Source: Planctomycetota bacterium
GTDB taxonomy: Bacteria; Planctomycetota; Planctomycetia; Pirellulales; Thermoguttaceae
Length of the DNA: 37,558 nucleotides
Direction: 5' to 3'
Assembly (NCBI GenBank): GCA_029550925.1
Contig: JAKPGL010000170.1
Location: 1-37,558 of the forward strand
Shown piece by piece: positions 24,549-32,373 of the stretch. A program made the position numbers and the translations under genes. The stretch's first letter is position 1, and the number at the start of each line of letters is the position of its first letter. Under the pieces are notes generated by a model. That model made no database searches, had not been told where the DNA came from, and saw only the letters and a program-made list of their open reading frames with translations.

Positions 24549-26288
24549 TTACGGTTCCCAGGGACTGGAACCCCCTTCCGCTGCTGGAGGCGTCGGCCCG
24601 GCCGACTCGGAGGGTGGCGAGGGTTGGCCCCCTCCCCCCGCTAAGGAAACATCCGCTCCTGAGGCGGTAGGCGGAGCGGACTGGACGCCGGAGGTGGGCT
24701 TGGCCGACTGCTCCATGCTGGTAGGCGAGGCAGGTTCGCCGGACGGAGCAGCAGCTTCGGCCGCCTGGGCGTCTTGGCCGCCAAACCAGAACATCACCGC
24801 TACCACCGCGGCCAGCAACGCGGGCCAGAGCCAAATCGGCGGCCACCGGTGGTTGGCTACCCCTTGCCACTCCTCATAACTGACGACGCTATCCCCGTTG
24901 GCGTCTGCTTTTTTGAACACCTCCAGGAGTTTATCTTGCGGATAGATCGTTTTTTCTTTCACTTGGCCTTGTTCGTCTTTCTTCTCGACCACATAGCCCT
25001 CGCCCGGCAGATGCCATAAGACGTTCAGGTTTTCCAGTAAGGCGATCTTCGGGCCGCCAGCGTCGATCATGATCGCCTTCGTGCCAGGCAACACCTTTTC
25101 AAGCGGCGTCGGCGTCGGCTTTTGCGCTTGGAGCATCTCTTTCCATTTGGGCAGGGGTGTGGCATCTTGCTGGACGGGAGTTTCCGTACCTTTTTGGACC
25201 GCAGCGGCCACGGTCATCGGACCATATACGTCGCCGATCCAACCGGCCAATTTGGCCCCCACAAACATCCCCAGTCCCCACATGAGAAACGCCAAAAAGC
25301 TCTGCACACTGGCGCTCAAGCCGGGCGGGGCCTTCCGGTCCGCATAAATGAACGACGCCACAAACACAAAACAGTAGCAAAACCCATGCACCAAAAGCCC
25401 CAAAATAATCAGCGGAAAACTCATCGTGGCAAATAGCAGATACCGCACCAGCCAGGCCGTCATGCCGATCACCAGCACCGCCTTCAGTCCGATCTGGCTA
25501 ATAAACCAGGGCATAATCAACATGACAATAATTTCGGAGCATTGGCACAGGGTCATTAGGGCGGTCGGCTTGGGGCGATCGGTTTCCACCAAAAAGGCGT
25601 TCATCCACGTAAAGTAGAAGGTGAGCGGGATACTGATCAAAAAGACCGATAACGCGAAGATCAAAAACGAAGGGTCCGTAAGGAGCTTCACAGCGCCCAG
25701 GCCCAAGACATCCCCGCCGGATTCCGCCCCTTTGGGCGGGGTGTGCGGCAGGGTGAAACAGTAAAGCCCCATCAGAACCCCGCCGAAGGCGGCCAGATAG
25801 AAGAAGTTCGGCTTGGCGGTCCCGCCTAAGATAAAATCCACCACCAGCCCAGAGACAATCCAGCCGATCGTCCCCCACACAGCTATCCAGGAAAACTTAT
25901 CCCGATCATCGATATTGCGGAAGGCCAGCGAATTGGCCAGGGCCAACGTCGGCATAAAGCACAGGCAATTGACCAACAGCAGCCCCATCAACGGTCCGAA
26001 GGTCGTTACCCTCGAGGCCAATAAAAGACATAACGCCCCCACCAGATGCAACACGCCTAAGACGATCTGAGTCGGGAAAAACCGGTCGGCCACAAAGCCC
26101 ACAAAAAGCGGCGCAATGATCGCGCCTAGGGCCGTGGTGGTATAAATCCAGCCGATCTCCGCCCCGGTAAATTGGAGAGTGCTATTCATGTACCCGCCAA
26201 TCGGCACATACCACGAGGCCCACACCAAAAACTCTAAAAACATCATCACCGAAAGCCGAAGCCGAATGTTCGTTACTGCTGCTGCCAT
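24549..26288 (-). CDS. NupG-type nucleoside MFS transporter with EF-hand insertion
   Basis: A 579-residue membrane protein. The N-terminal 350 residues match nucleoside:H+ symporters of the major facilitator superfamily: LEFLVWASWYVPIGGYM in helix 1, FVADRFFPTQ between helices 2 and 3, and eleven hydrophobic segments to about residue 355. A loop of about 125 residues then separates helix 11 from helix 12 (about 483-503). That loop carries a canonical 12-residue EF-hand, DANGDSVVSYEE (462-473), with Asp462, Asn464, Asp466, Ser470 and Glu473 in the X, Y, Z, -X and -Z positions. The C-terminal tail of about 75 residues is Pro/Ser/Gly-rich. AGGAAGG precedes the ATG. Substrate is inferred; calcium sensing by the loop is a hypothesis. 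Confidence 0.82.
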   Translation of the reverse strand: MAAAVTNIRLRLSVMMFLEFLVWASWYVPIGGYMNSTLQFTGAEIGWIYTTTALGAIIAPLFVGFVADRFFPTQIVLGVLHLVGALCLLLASRVTTFGPLMGLLLVNCLCFMPTLALANSLAFRNIDDRDKFSWIAVWGTIGWIVSGLVVDFILGGTAKPNFFYLAAFGGVLMGLYCFTLPHTPPKGAESGGDVLGLGAVKLLTDPSFLIFALSVFLISIPLTFYFTWMNAFLVETDRPKPTALMTLCQCSEIIVMLIMPWFISQIGLKAVLVIGMTAWLVRYLLFATMSFPLIILGLLVHGFCYCFVFVASFIYADRKAPPGLSASVQSFLAFLMWGLGMFVGAKLAGWIGDVYGPMTVAAAVQKGTETPVQQDATPLPKWKEMLQAQKPTPTPLEKVLPGTKAIMIDAGGPKIALLENLNVLWHLPGEGYVVEKKDEQGQVKEKTIYPQDKLLEVFKKADANGDSVVSYEEWQGVANHRWPPIWLWPALLAAVVAVMFWFGGQDAQAAEAAAPSGEPASPTSMEQSAKPTSGVQSAPPTASGADVSLAGGGGQPSPPSESAGPTPPAAEGGSSPWEP

Positions 26289-27119
26289 AACCCATCCTTC
26301 CTAAAAAACCAACCCTAAAAATCCAGAAACATTTCCGTCAAACAGAGGAATATCTCCCTGCTGCGCAAACGGCAGTCCAGGATTGTTCCCGCAAACCGGA
26401 TAATCCAGAAAAACGCCCCCCTGCCCGCCGTCCTAAAAGAGCTATGCAGCGTGGGCTAGATTCCCGCTTATACGGAAAGGACAAAGACATTGCCTCTCGA
26501 AGGATACCCAAAATAGATCGCTCCTTCACCCGGCTGAACCGTTCCCCATCGGAAAAGCCTTGACGCCTGGGTACTCAGGCACACACTGGCTCTACACCCA
26601 GCCTTTAGGCTGGACTCCTAACCAGAAAGGAAACCCTCCTTGGAACTTGGCCCTAGCCTATCTCTGCCTAGGTCGAGTGTCAAGAACCCCGAACCCAAAT
26701 CCTTCCAATTTTCCCTGCTTTTCCGCCTCCTCCCATTTCCGCCCGTCTGCCTAACCAAAACTTCCATAACCGTTGCACCGCCTGAAGGAACCTAGACCTC
26801 CCCTCTCTGCCCAAACAGCAGAACTTCCGGGTAGTGTGAATTTTGCGGAAGACGGAATCCAGGCCCCTTGTATGGAGCACCGTCTGTTCGATGGTACGTG
26901 GTTGGTCCCCAGGGGAACCCGACGGGGTTCCAAAAAGGATGCCCCCCCTTTTTATTCCCACCGGCGGAACCGAGTCGATTTTTCCTAACCCGTAGATTCC
27001 TGCTAGATGGAATAATTCTTAAGCTCGGCAAAACCGGAACCCGATACTTGCCTTGAGGCCCCATCGATCTGTCTTTTGGTTTGCCCCCACAATGGGGGAT
27101 ACAGCGAAAGCGGATTCCT
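26289..27119. other. Gene-free stretch with degenerate repeats
   Basis: No credible gene is seen in these 831 bases. Hairpins include CCAGCC-TTTA-GGCTGG (26598-26613) and GGAACCC-GACG-GGGTTCC (26914-26931). Purine and pyrimidine tracts follow (26932-26960). A degenerate TCATTCCCGCG-type repeat lies at 26453-26489. Promoters for the gene at 27120 presumably fall in the right-hand part, but none stands out. Confidence 0.5.
26453..26489 (-). repeat. Degenerate TCATTCCCGCG-type palindromic repeat
   Basis: Read on the minus strand this stretch translates as a SFPYKRESS-like peptide, a telltale of the widespread TCATTCCCGCGAAAGCGGGAATCC repeat. The two halves GGAAAGGAC and ATTCCCGC still form a partial dyad. 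It is a degraded relative of the elements at 19672-19812. Confidence 0.5.
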
Positions 27120-28391
27120 ATGAAACTCTTCCCGGTCCTAATGAAAGAACTGTTGGATAATGTTCAATCTAGGGGGGAATCCCTAACTCCCCCGGTAATC
27201 CCCACAGAGGCCAATTCGTTCCCCCCAGAGCCAAAGGAACTTTTGGTCGAGATTCCAGACGTAACAGACCCGCCGGCGGGGGGGGCAATTCTGCCGGAGC
27301 AGTCAGCCCATCGCCCAGCGGGACGACTTTTCAGCCAAAGCCTTTCCGCCCGGATTTTGCTGGGTGGGGGATTGTTGTTATTTTTGATAGCGGCTATGCC
27401 GGTGTTGTTTAGGTCCCATTCTCCCTCTGAGGATGTAGGATCAAAACATCCTGGAGAGGGGAGGCAACCACCAGCTCCCACTGCCTCCGAAGTTCCCCAA
27501 TGGACCACCCCGGCCCAGACGGCTCAAGCCCCTTCGGGGACTGCTTCCACCGGCCCTTCCCAAAAAACACCTTCCCCGACCATATCTTCCACGAATCCTC
27601 CAGAAAAGGCATCCCGTCCTTCTGAACAGGCATCCCGGCAGACTGCCCAGACCCTGAACCAAACTCCAGGGAGCAATTCTTCTGCCCGGTCCTCGGCTGG
27701 CGAACCTACTTCTGCTGGAAATTCCGCCGGAACTCGAGACGGCCCCTCTTATTATCCGACCTCCATAAACTACCCATATTCCCAAAATCGCCAACTCGTC
27801 TATTATCCCGGTACGGATGGCAGGTGGTATCCTGTGCCTTTTCCTCCGGGCAAACCGCCGCAGCAAAATCTGGCCTCGGAAAACACTGCTTCCCCAGACC
27901 GAAATGGTTGGGAAAATCCTAATCCTCGAACACCAACCCCCACGTCTGCCTCCTCCGGGTACCCTTACCCTCGGACTGGGTATGGACCATCGACCCCATA
28001 TCGGGAGACTTCCCGGAAGGAAATCGTAGAACCTGAATCAACCTACCCGTCTGAAAATGATCCCCGGTGGCAGGTTCGTGCAAGAGGAGAATCCATGCCC
28101 GGGGCTTACCCATCAGGTTACAGTCCCGCTGCCAGGCAATGGAACCAGCCGGGCGATTTTTCTGCCCAGTCCCAAATCCCTTACGGATCGACTGCTCCCA
28201 CCCGGAGCATGGATAGGCAAAGTCCGTGGCGAGAAGGTGTTCCCAGGACGGAGCTGGGAGGCCCTGAGCCATACGATTCGGGAAATCTAGGCCAATGGGC
28301 AGAAGAACCCGGGGTGGCGCGGTTTAAGGGAACGATCGAAAAACCTACGGTCAGGAGTGCCTATGAAGGCACTGGATCAAGCCTTTATTAA
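27120..28391 (+). CDS. Single-pass membrane protein with long Pro/Ser/Gln-rich tail
   Basis: A 423-residue protein. A cytosolic N-terminus of about 78 residues is followed by one transmembrane helix (about 79-97, ILLGGGLLLFLIAAMPVLF). About 320 residues rich in Pro, Ser, Thr, Gln and Tyr follow and look disordered, with repeated YPYPRTGYG and PSYYPTSINYPYSQNRQLVY segments. No named family. The ATG at 27120 follows a weak upstream context; a TTG at 27081 is in frame but unsupported. Its last 29 bases overlap the start of the P-loop gene, so the two are probably translated together. A role as membrane anchor or cell-surface protein for that module is inference. Confidence 0.68.
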   Translation: MKLFPVLMKELLDNVQSRGESLTPPVIPTEANSFPPEPKELLVEIPDVTDPPAGGAILPEQSAHRPAGRLFSQSLSARILLGGGLLLFLIAAMPVLFRSHSPSEDVGSKHPGEGRQPPAPTASEVPQWTTPAQTAQAPSGTASTGPSQKTPSPTISSTNPPEKASRPSEQASRQTAQTLNQTPGSNSSARSSAGEPTSAGNSAGTRDGPSYYPTSINYPYSQNRQLVYYPGTDGRWYPVPFPPGKPPQQNLASENTASPDRNGWENPNPRTPTPTSASSGYPYPRTGYGPSTPYRETSRKEIVEPESTYPSENDPRWQVRARGESMPGAYPSGYSPAARQWNQPGDFSAQSQIPYGSTAPTRSMDRQSPWREGVPRTELGGPEPYDSGNLGQWAEEPGVARFKGTIEKPTVRSAYEGTGSSLY

Positions 28392-30198
28392 AGCCTATCT
28401 TCAGCAGGCGGATGGACTGAAGGCCAAGCCGGATACTCCACCTCCGGGATCGGAGGGGGAACGTCCTCCGGAGGGGCTTTCTCTGCAAGGTTCCTCGGAC
28501 TCACCGGTTGGGGGATCGAGGGGGCCATTGCCGCCCGCCAAGAAGACCTCCCGGCCGAGCGAACCAAGTTCTGGGCTGAGCGAGCAAACCCACCGGCCTC
28601 AGAAGATGACCCAAGAAGCGTCCGATCCAATCCCAGAGGCGAAAGAGCCTCCCAAAACGCGGGGGCATCGGGGGAACGCTTTGGCCAAGCGAGGCGATTC
28701 TCGAACAGTTCGCGTCTCGCTGGAAGAAACTCTATCCTCGGAAACTCGGCAGACGGTGGTGGGACTACCGAATCGGAGGGCCTTACAGCAGTTGGCTTCT
28801 GGGGCTTCTCAGACGACTCCATCTCGTCCAGCCATTATTCCAAGGCCCCATTTTCTTTCGATAGGCAGAGGAAAATTTTCACAACAAGAGGCCGCCTGCC
28901 AACCGCCTATCCGGTCTGGAAGCGAACTATCCGAGGAGTCCCAGTCGGCCTTGATCGAAGCGGATTCGAGTCAGGGGCCGGAATGTATTTTAGACTTTAC
29001 GGGCGGTTCGGCGGAGAAGTCCACTCCGCCGTCCACGGGGCAGGAAAAAACACAGAAACAAAAGCTCCCGAAAAATCCGCGTAAGGTCACCGTGAGGGAT
29101 TTAGAGATTCCCCGAGAAGTTTGTTTTTTTGAACCTCCTTCGCCGACAATCCCCTTACAGGAGGATGGGGACCGACCGAAGGTCCGAGGCCGTCCGGAGC
29201 TAGCCCGGCCTTCTGATCCTCCTCGGTTGAATCTCGTTGTGTTTGAACCGGCGAAGGAGGGCCGGTCGGTTGGCCCGGCGGCAGACAAAACCAGTTCGGC
29301 TGGTCCGGTAGGCGGGAAAGCGAACCGGGGAGAGCCGAAGGGAGCTTGGCCTTCGGACCAGGCGCTGAAAAGTTGTGATTTGACGCCCCAGAGACCTCTT
29401 CGTCTGCACAGTCCGCCCGAGGCGTATGTTTCAGGCGGAGCCAAGGAAACGATTTCTCCGTCTGGTTCACCGAAGCCCACCGGTGCGGATCGGAGCGTCC
29501 GGCAGGCGGCTGCGGAACCTTCCAAGGCGTTTTCTCCGCACTGGCGGGTGGCCCACTTGCATTGGCCGAGCGTCTGTTTGGCCTTGGAAGCAAAGGCATT
29601 GGGGGCGCTGGATCGAGTAGCCGATGCCATTCTGTCGGCCAGCCGGGATGGCAAGAAGATATGCGGATTTGCTTCCTTCCGCCGAGGGGAAGGGGCGACG
29701 ACGCTTCTGCTATGTGCGGCCCGCCGATTGGTGGACGGAGGACGGCGATTGCTGCTGGCCGACGCCAACCTACAGCATCCGGATTTGGCCAATCGGTTGA
29801 ACATGGCCCCCCAGGCTGCCTGGGATCAGGCGGCGGAAGGGAAGCGATCTCTGGAAGAAGTGCTCATCGAATCGCCGGCGGACGGAGTCACTCTTTTACC
29901 GCTAACGGATTCCAACCCACCGGTGCTAGAACGACTGGGGAACTGCTGGGGATGGGCGACCCCGGGGTTGACCGAGCTTCGCCCATTTTACGACCTCATC
30001 TTGGTCGATCTGGGCGCCTTGGAAGACCTGGATAAGGAGCAGGTTTCACGAGCGAAAAATAGTGCCTGTCCGGTGGAGGGATTAGTGGTGGTCCGCAATG
30101 GGCGGGTCCAGACAGATCGGGTGGAGATTGCCGATTTGCGGCGCTGGCTTCAAGCAGCGGGGATGCCGGTGATTGGCGTCGTGGATAATTGTATGTGA
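28363..30198 (+). CDS. BY-kinase/ParA-like P-loop protein lacking the Walker A lysine
   Basis: A 611-residue protein. About 400 residues at the N-terminus are low-complexity (Pro, Ser, Gly, charged). The C-terminal 180 residues form a ParA/MinD/BY-kinase-like domain. FASFRRGEGATTLLLCAARR (about 436-455) stands where P-x-G-E-G-K-S/T is expected, so the Walker lysine is Ala. LLLADANLQHPDLANRLN is the Walker A' region with D-A-N in place of D-A-D-x-R. YDLILVDLGAL is Walker B. There is no transmembrane Wzz domain and no C-terminal tyrosine cluster. The ATG at 28363 has AGGAG 5 bases upstream; the GTG at 28357 is too close to that site. It is 35 bases before the ExeA-like ATPase gene. Confidence 0.75.
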   Translation: MKALDQAFIKAYLQQADGLKAKPDTPPPGSEGERPPEGLSLQGSSDSPVGGSRGPLPPAKKTSRPSEPSSGLSEQTHRPQKMTQEASDPIPEAKEPPKTRGHRGNALAKRGDSRTVRVSLEETLSSETRQTVVGLPNRRALQQLASGASQTTPSRPAIIPRPHFLSIGRGKFSQQEAACQPPIRSGSELSEESQSALIEADSSQGPECILDFTGGSAEKSTPPSTGQEKTQKQKLPKNPRKVTVRDLEIPREVCFFEPPSPTIPLQEDGDRPKVRGRPELARPSDPPRLNLVVFEPAKEGRSVGPAADKTSSAGPVGGKANRGEPKGAWPSDQALKSCDLTPQRPLRLHSPPEAYVSGGAKETISPSGSPKPTGADRSVRQAAAEPSKAFSPHWRVAHLHWPSVCLALEAKALGALDRVADAILSASRDGKKICGFASFRRGEGATTLLLCAARRLVDGGRRLLLADANLQHPDLANRLNMAPQAAWDQAAEGKRSLEEVLIESPADGVTLLPLTDSNPPVLERLGNCWGWATPGLTELRPFYDLILVDLGALEDLDKEQVSRAKNSACPVEGLVVVRNGRVQTDRVEIADLRRWLQAAGMPVIGVVDNCM

Positions 30199-30233
30199 AA
30201 CGTTCTTTGGGCGTCTATCCGACGGCGTAGGCG

Positions 30234-31055
30234 ATGTATCAGGCGTATTGGCAGCTTACGGAAAAACCGTTCGAAAATACGATGGATCCGCGGTTTTATT
30301 ATCCCAGTGCGTCCCATCAGGGGGCGTTGCTGAAACTGCGCTATGGCCTGGAAAACCATGCGGAGGCGGTCCTCGTGGCGGGAGAGCCTGGCATGGGGAA
30401 AACGCTGCTGGCGGGGATGCTGTGCAATATGCTGGGCCACCGGTTTCGCCCCTGGGTCGAGATTGGTTTTCCGCAGATGTCGGCGGAAGAACTGATAGCG
30501 TATTTGGCCGACGCCCTCGAACCGGACGATTCCCCCTCAGACCCTCTGCCTCTGCACCGCAACCTCCGACGGATCCGCCGCCTATTGGACCAAGCCGCTC
30601 AAGAAAAGCGACACCCGGTGGTGGTCTTGGAAGACGCTCATCTGCTCACCGAGCCGGAGTGGTGGGAGGCGGTTCGGCTGCTATTGAACTTTCGATCGGG
30701 AATCCGCTCTGGATTCAGCTTTCTTCTGGCGGCCCAGCCAAGCCTGCTTCCCCTGTTGGAGCGGATGCCAAGCTGGCGGGACCGAATCATGGTCCAATGC
30801 CTTCTACGACCTTTCAATCCGATGGACACGTCCGGCTATGTGGGCCATCGACTGAAAACGGCCGGGGCAACTCGAGAACTGTTCGAGCCCAAAGCCCTGG
30901 ACGCTCTGCATCAACTGGCCCAAGGCGTCCCCCGCCGGATCAACCGCTTGGCCGATCTGGCCCTGCTGGTCGGTTACGCGGAAGGCCAAGACGCCATTAC
31001 CGCCGAACAGATCGAAGCCGTCGCCGAAGAACTGCTCACAACGGCCTCTGAATAA
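30234..31055 (+). CDS. ExeA/GspA-like AAA ATPase
   Basis: A 273-residue cytosolic ATPase. The N-terminal YWQLTEKPFENTMDPRFYYP is the family opening of ExeA/GspA proteins and the related XrtA/PEP-CTERM-locus ATPases. Walker A is VAGEPGMGKTLLAG and Walker B is VVVLEDAHLL. Sensor and arginine-finger-type residues appear in LLLNFRSGIRSGFSFLLAAQ and RPFNPMDTSGYVGHRL; the C-terminal helical lid reads LAQGVPRRINRLADLALL. ExeA has a C-terminal peptidoglycan-binding domain that is absent here. It follows the P-loop gene by 35 bases, and its last bases form the edge of the 93-bp repeat. It has no strong ribosome binding site, so translational coupling is likely. Confidence 0.85.
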   Translation: MYQAYWQLTEKPFENTMDPRFYYPSASHQGALLKLRYGLENHAEAVLVAGEPGMGKTLLAGMLCNMLGHRFRPWVEIGFPQMSAEELIAYLADALEPDDSPSDPLPLHRNLRRIRRLLDQAAQEKRHPVVVLEDAHLLTEPEWWEAVRLLLNFRSGIRSGFSFLLAAQPSLLPLLERMPSWRDRIMVQCLLRPFNPMDTSGYVGHRLKTAGATRELFEPKALDALHQLAQGVPRRINRLADLALLVGYAEGQDAITAEQIEAVAEELLTTASE

Positions 31056-31146
31056 GAAGCTCTAACAAAACGGCCTTTCCTACTCACTTCCTTCAGGGGG
31101 GAGAATAGGTCGAATCTTTTGGGGCTTCATTTTGTTAGAGCCTCTA
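31054..31146. repeat. 93-bp palindromic repeat element, copy 2
   Basis: It has the same 19-bp inverted ends as copy 1 at 5885-5979: AAGAAGCTCTAACAAAACG (31054-31072) and CATTTTGTTAGAGCCTCTA (31128-31146), with one G-to-A change in the right arm. Its first two bases are part of the TAA stop codon of the ATPase gene, so insertion or evolution at the gene end is likely. The element may work as a terminator for that gene. Confidence 0.8.
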
Positions 31147-31243
31147 AGACAGATTCTCTACAAAAATGGGCGATCTTTCAGCCGGTTGCAGCCCAGCGAC
31201 TTTTTCTCCCGACAAGGACCTCCTTTGGGGAGAAATGTTGCTG

Positions 31244-31897
31244 TTATTTTTCTAGGATTTCGATGTCCTTGAAACGGACTTCCATCACGCAGCCGGCGTG
31301 CATCTGGAGTGCAAAATGTCCTTCGGGCCGACCCTTTTCATCGACCAGTTCGGCGGTTTTGACGCCGTTGAGGGTAACGATGATCTTCGGTCCGACGGCT
31401 TCGATCTGCATGAGGTTCCAATCGTCGGTTTTGAGGAGCTTTTTTTCGAGTTCTACTGGGGGTTTGACGAGCCAGCCTCGGCCATAACTTTCATAAACGC
31501 CGCCGCAGCCGCTGCCGGCCGGGCCTACTTGGACTTGTAGGCCATGCGCTTGATCGGGTTCCTTGAAAACGGTTCGGATGTAAAAGCCGCTGTCGCCGGT
31601 GTTGGACTGAAACTTGAACCGGACGACGAAATCTTTGTAGGTTTTGTCGCTAAACAGAAGGCCGTAGAGCTTTTCGTTGTTGGCCCGACCGACAAACGCC
31701 CCATCTTCGACGGTCCATCGCCCCATGCCGACCGAATGCCAACCGGTCAACGTTTTGCCGTCCATGAGCGGTTTCCAGGCGGACGGGGCCGGCGGTTTGG
31801 CCTCGTCGGCCGCTTGGATCGTTCGGCCCGCCATCGCCGCCGCACCCACAATAGCTACCCACATCGCCAGACTCATCCAACAGCTTCGGTGCGTCAT
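31244..31897 (-). CDS. DUF1080 (3-keto-disaccharide hydrolase) domain protein
   Basis: A 217-residue exported protein. The signal peptide MTHRSCWMSLAMWVAIVGAA is followed from about residue 40 by WKPLMDGKTLTGWHSVGMGR, then FVGRANNEKLYGLLFSDKTY and DFVVRFKFQSNTGDSGFYIR. It ends EGHFALQMHAGCVMEVRFKD. This is the concanavalin-like DUF1080 fold very common in planctomycetes; the domain is annotated as a 3-keto-disaccharide hydrolase, although most members are untested. AAGGAG precedes the ATG at 31897; longer in-frame sequence to 32062 crosses a dyad and is not coding. It is transcribed alone, opposite the ATPase gene. Confidence 0.88.
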   Translation of the reverse strand: MTHRSCWMSLAMWVAIVGAAAMAGRTIQAADEAKPPAPSAWKPLMDGKTLTGWHSVGMGRWTVEDGAFVGRANNEKLYGLLFSDKTYKDFVVRFKFQSNTGDSGFYIRTVFKEPDQAHGLQVQVGPAGSGCGGVYESYGRGWLVKPPVELEKKLLKTDDWNLMQIEAVGPKIIVTLNGVKTAELVDEKGRPEGHFALQMHAGCVMEVRFKDIEILEK

Positions 31898-31946
31898 CGT
31901 GGAGACTCCTTGCAAAACAGGTTGGAAAGAACGATACAACCAAGTG

Positions 31947-31971
31947 AACGACCGGCCCCGAATCGGTCGTT
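31947..31971. promoter_or_regulatory. AACGACCG dyad upstream of DUF1080 gene
   Basis: AACGACCG (31947-31954), a 9-base loop and CGGTCGTT (31964-31971) form a perfect inverted repeat 50-75 bases before the DUF1080 start. Its size and position suit an operator for a dimeric regulator, but a repeat-derived hairpin is equally possible. I see no gene in the remaining sequence up to 32373 apart from the array at 32286-32349. Confidence 0.4.
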
Positions 31972-32285
31972 CCTCCGCAAACAACAATCCTCTTCCGCTC
32001 CCCAGACTGACCTTCGGCCCGGTTGGCCTTGGGACGATCGGGCCAGAGGCGTTTTTTCCCAAACGGCGGAAGCAGGATCATTTTTCATTATACTCTGGCC
32101 GGAAGAAAAACACCTCCTCCGAAGAGAAGATTTCGGCCAGGAGCGAAACCGTCGGCTTGGAGGGCCCCCTCCTCGGCGGCGTCGGGAATCCTCAAAATTG
32201 GCCCAAGCCCTTAAAATTCTGGTAGTTTGTTTTCTGCCTCGATCCTGGGACTACCTAGACGGAATCGCATAGAGCATACTGTGGT

Positions 32286-32349
32286 GTAACCTAGTCTGTT
32301 AGACTGGCTGGAATGCTAAGGGATCGGAAACCTACCGTCCAACAGACGG
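32286..32349. repeat. Second TAACTTAG-type palindrome array
   Basis: GTAACCTAGTCTGTTAGACT (32286-32305) contains the dyad AGTCT-GTT-AGACT (32293-32305). CCGTC-CAACA-GACGG (32335-32349) follows. Both resemble units of the array at 20845-20965, in the same order, with changes. It lies just before the radical SAM gene. Confidence 0.6.
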
Positions 32350-32373
32350 CGACTACATACCAAGGGCCGGAAG

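Noticed and set aside
23772-24644. 290-codon plus-strand open frame over the methyltransferase
   Set aside because: It overlaps the methyltransferase in another frame, has Gly/Arg/Pro-rich shadow composition and no motif, while the true frame has clear SAM motifs.
28971-29804. 277-codon minus-strand open frame opposite the P-loop gene
   Set aside because: Low-complexity antisense of the disordered region, without start signals or recognisable domains.
30173-31051. 292-codon plus-strand open frame over the ExeA-like ATPase
   Set aside because: Shadow frame; the overlapping frame has Walker A and B motifs and family sequence end to end.
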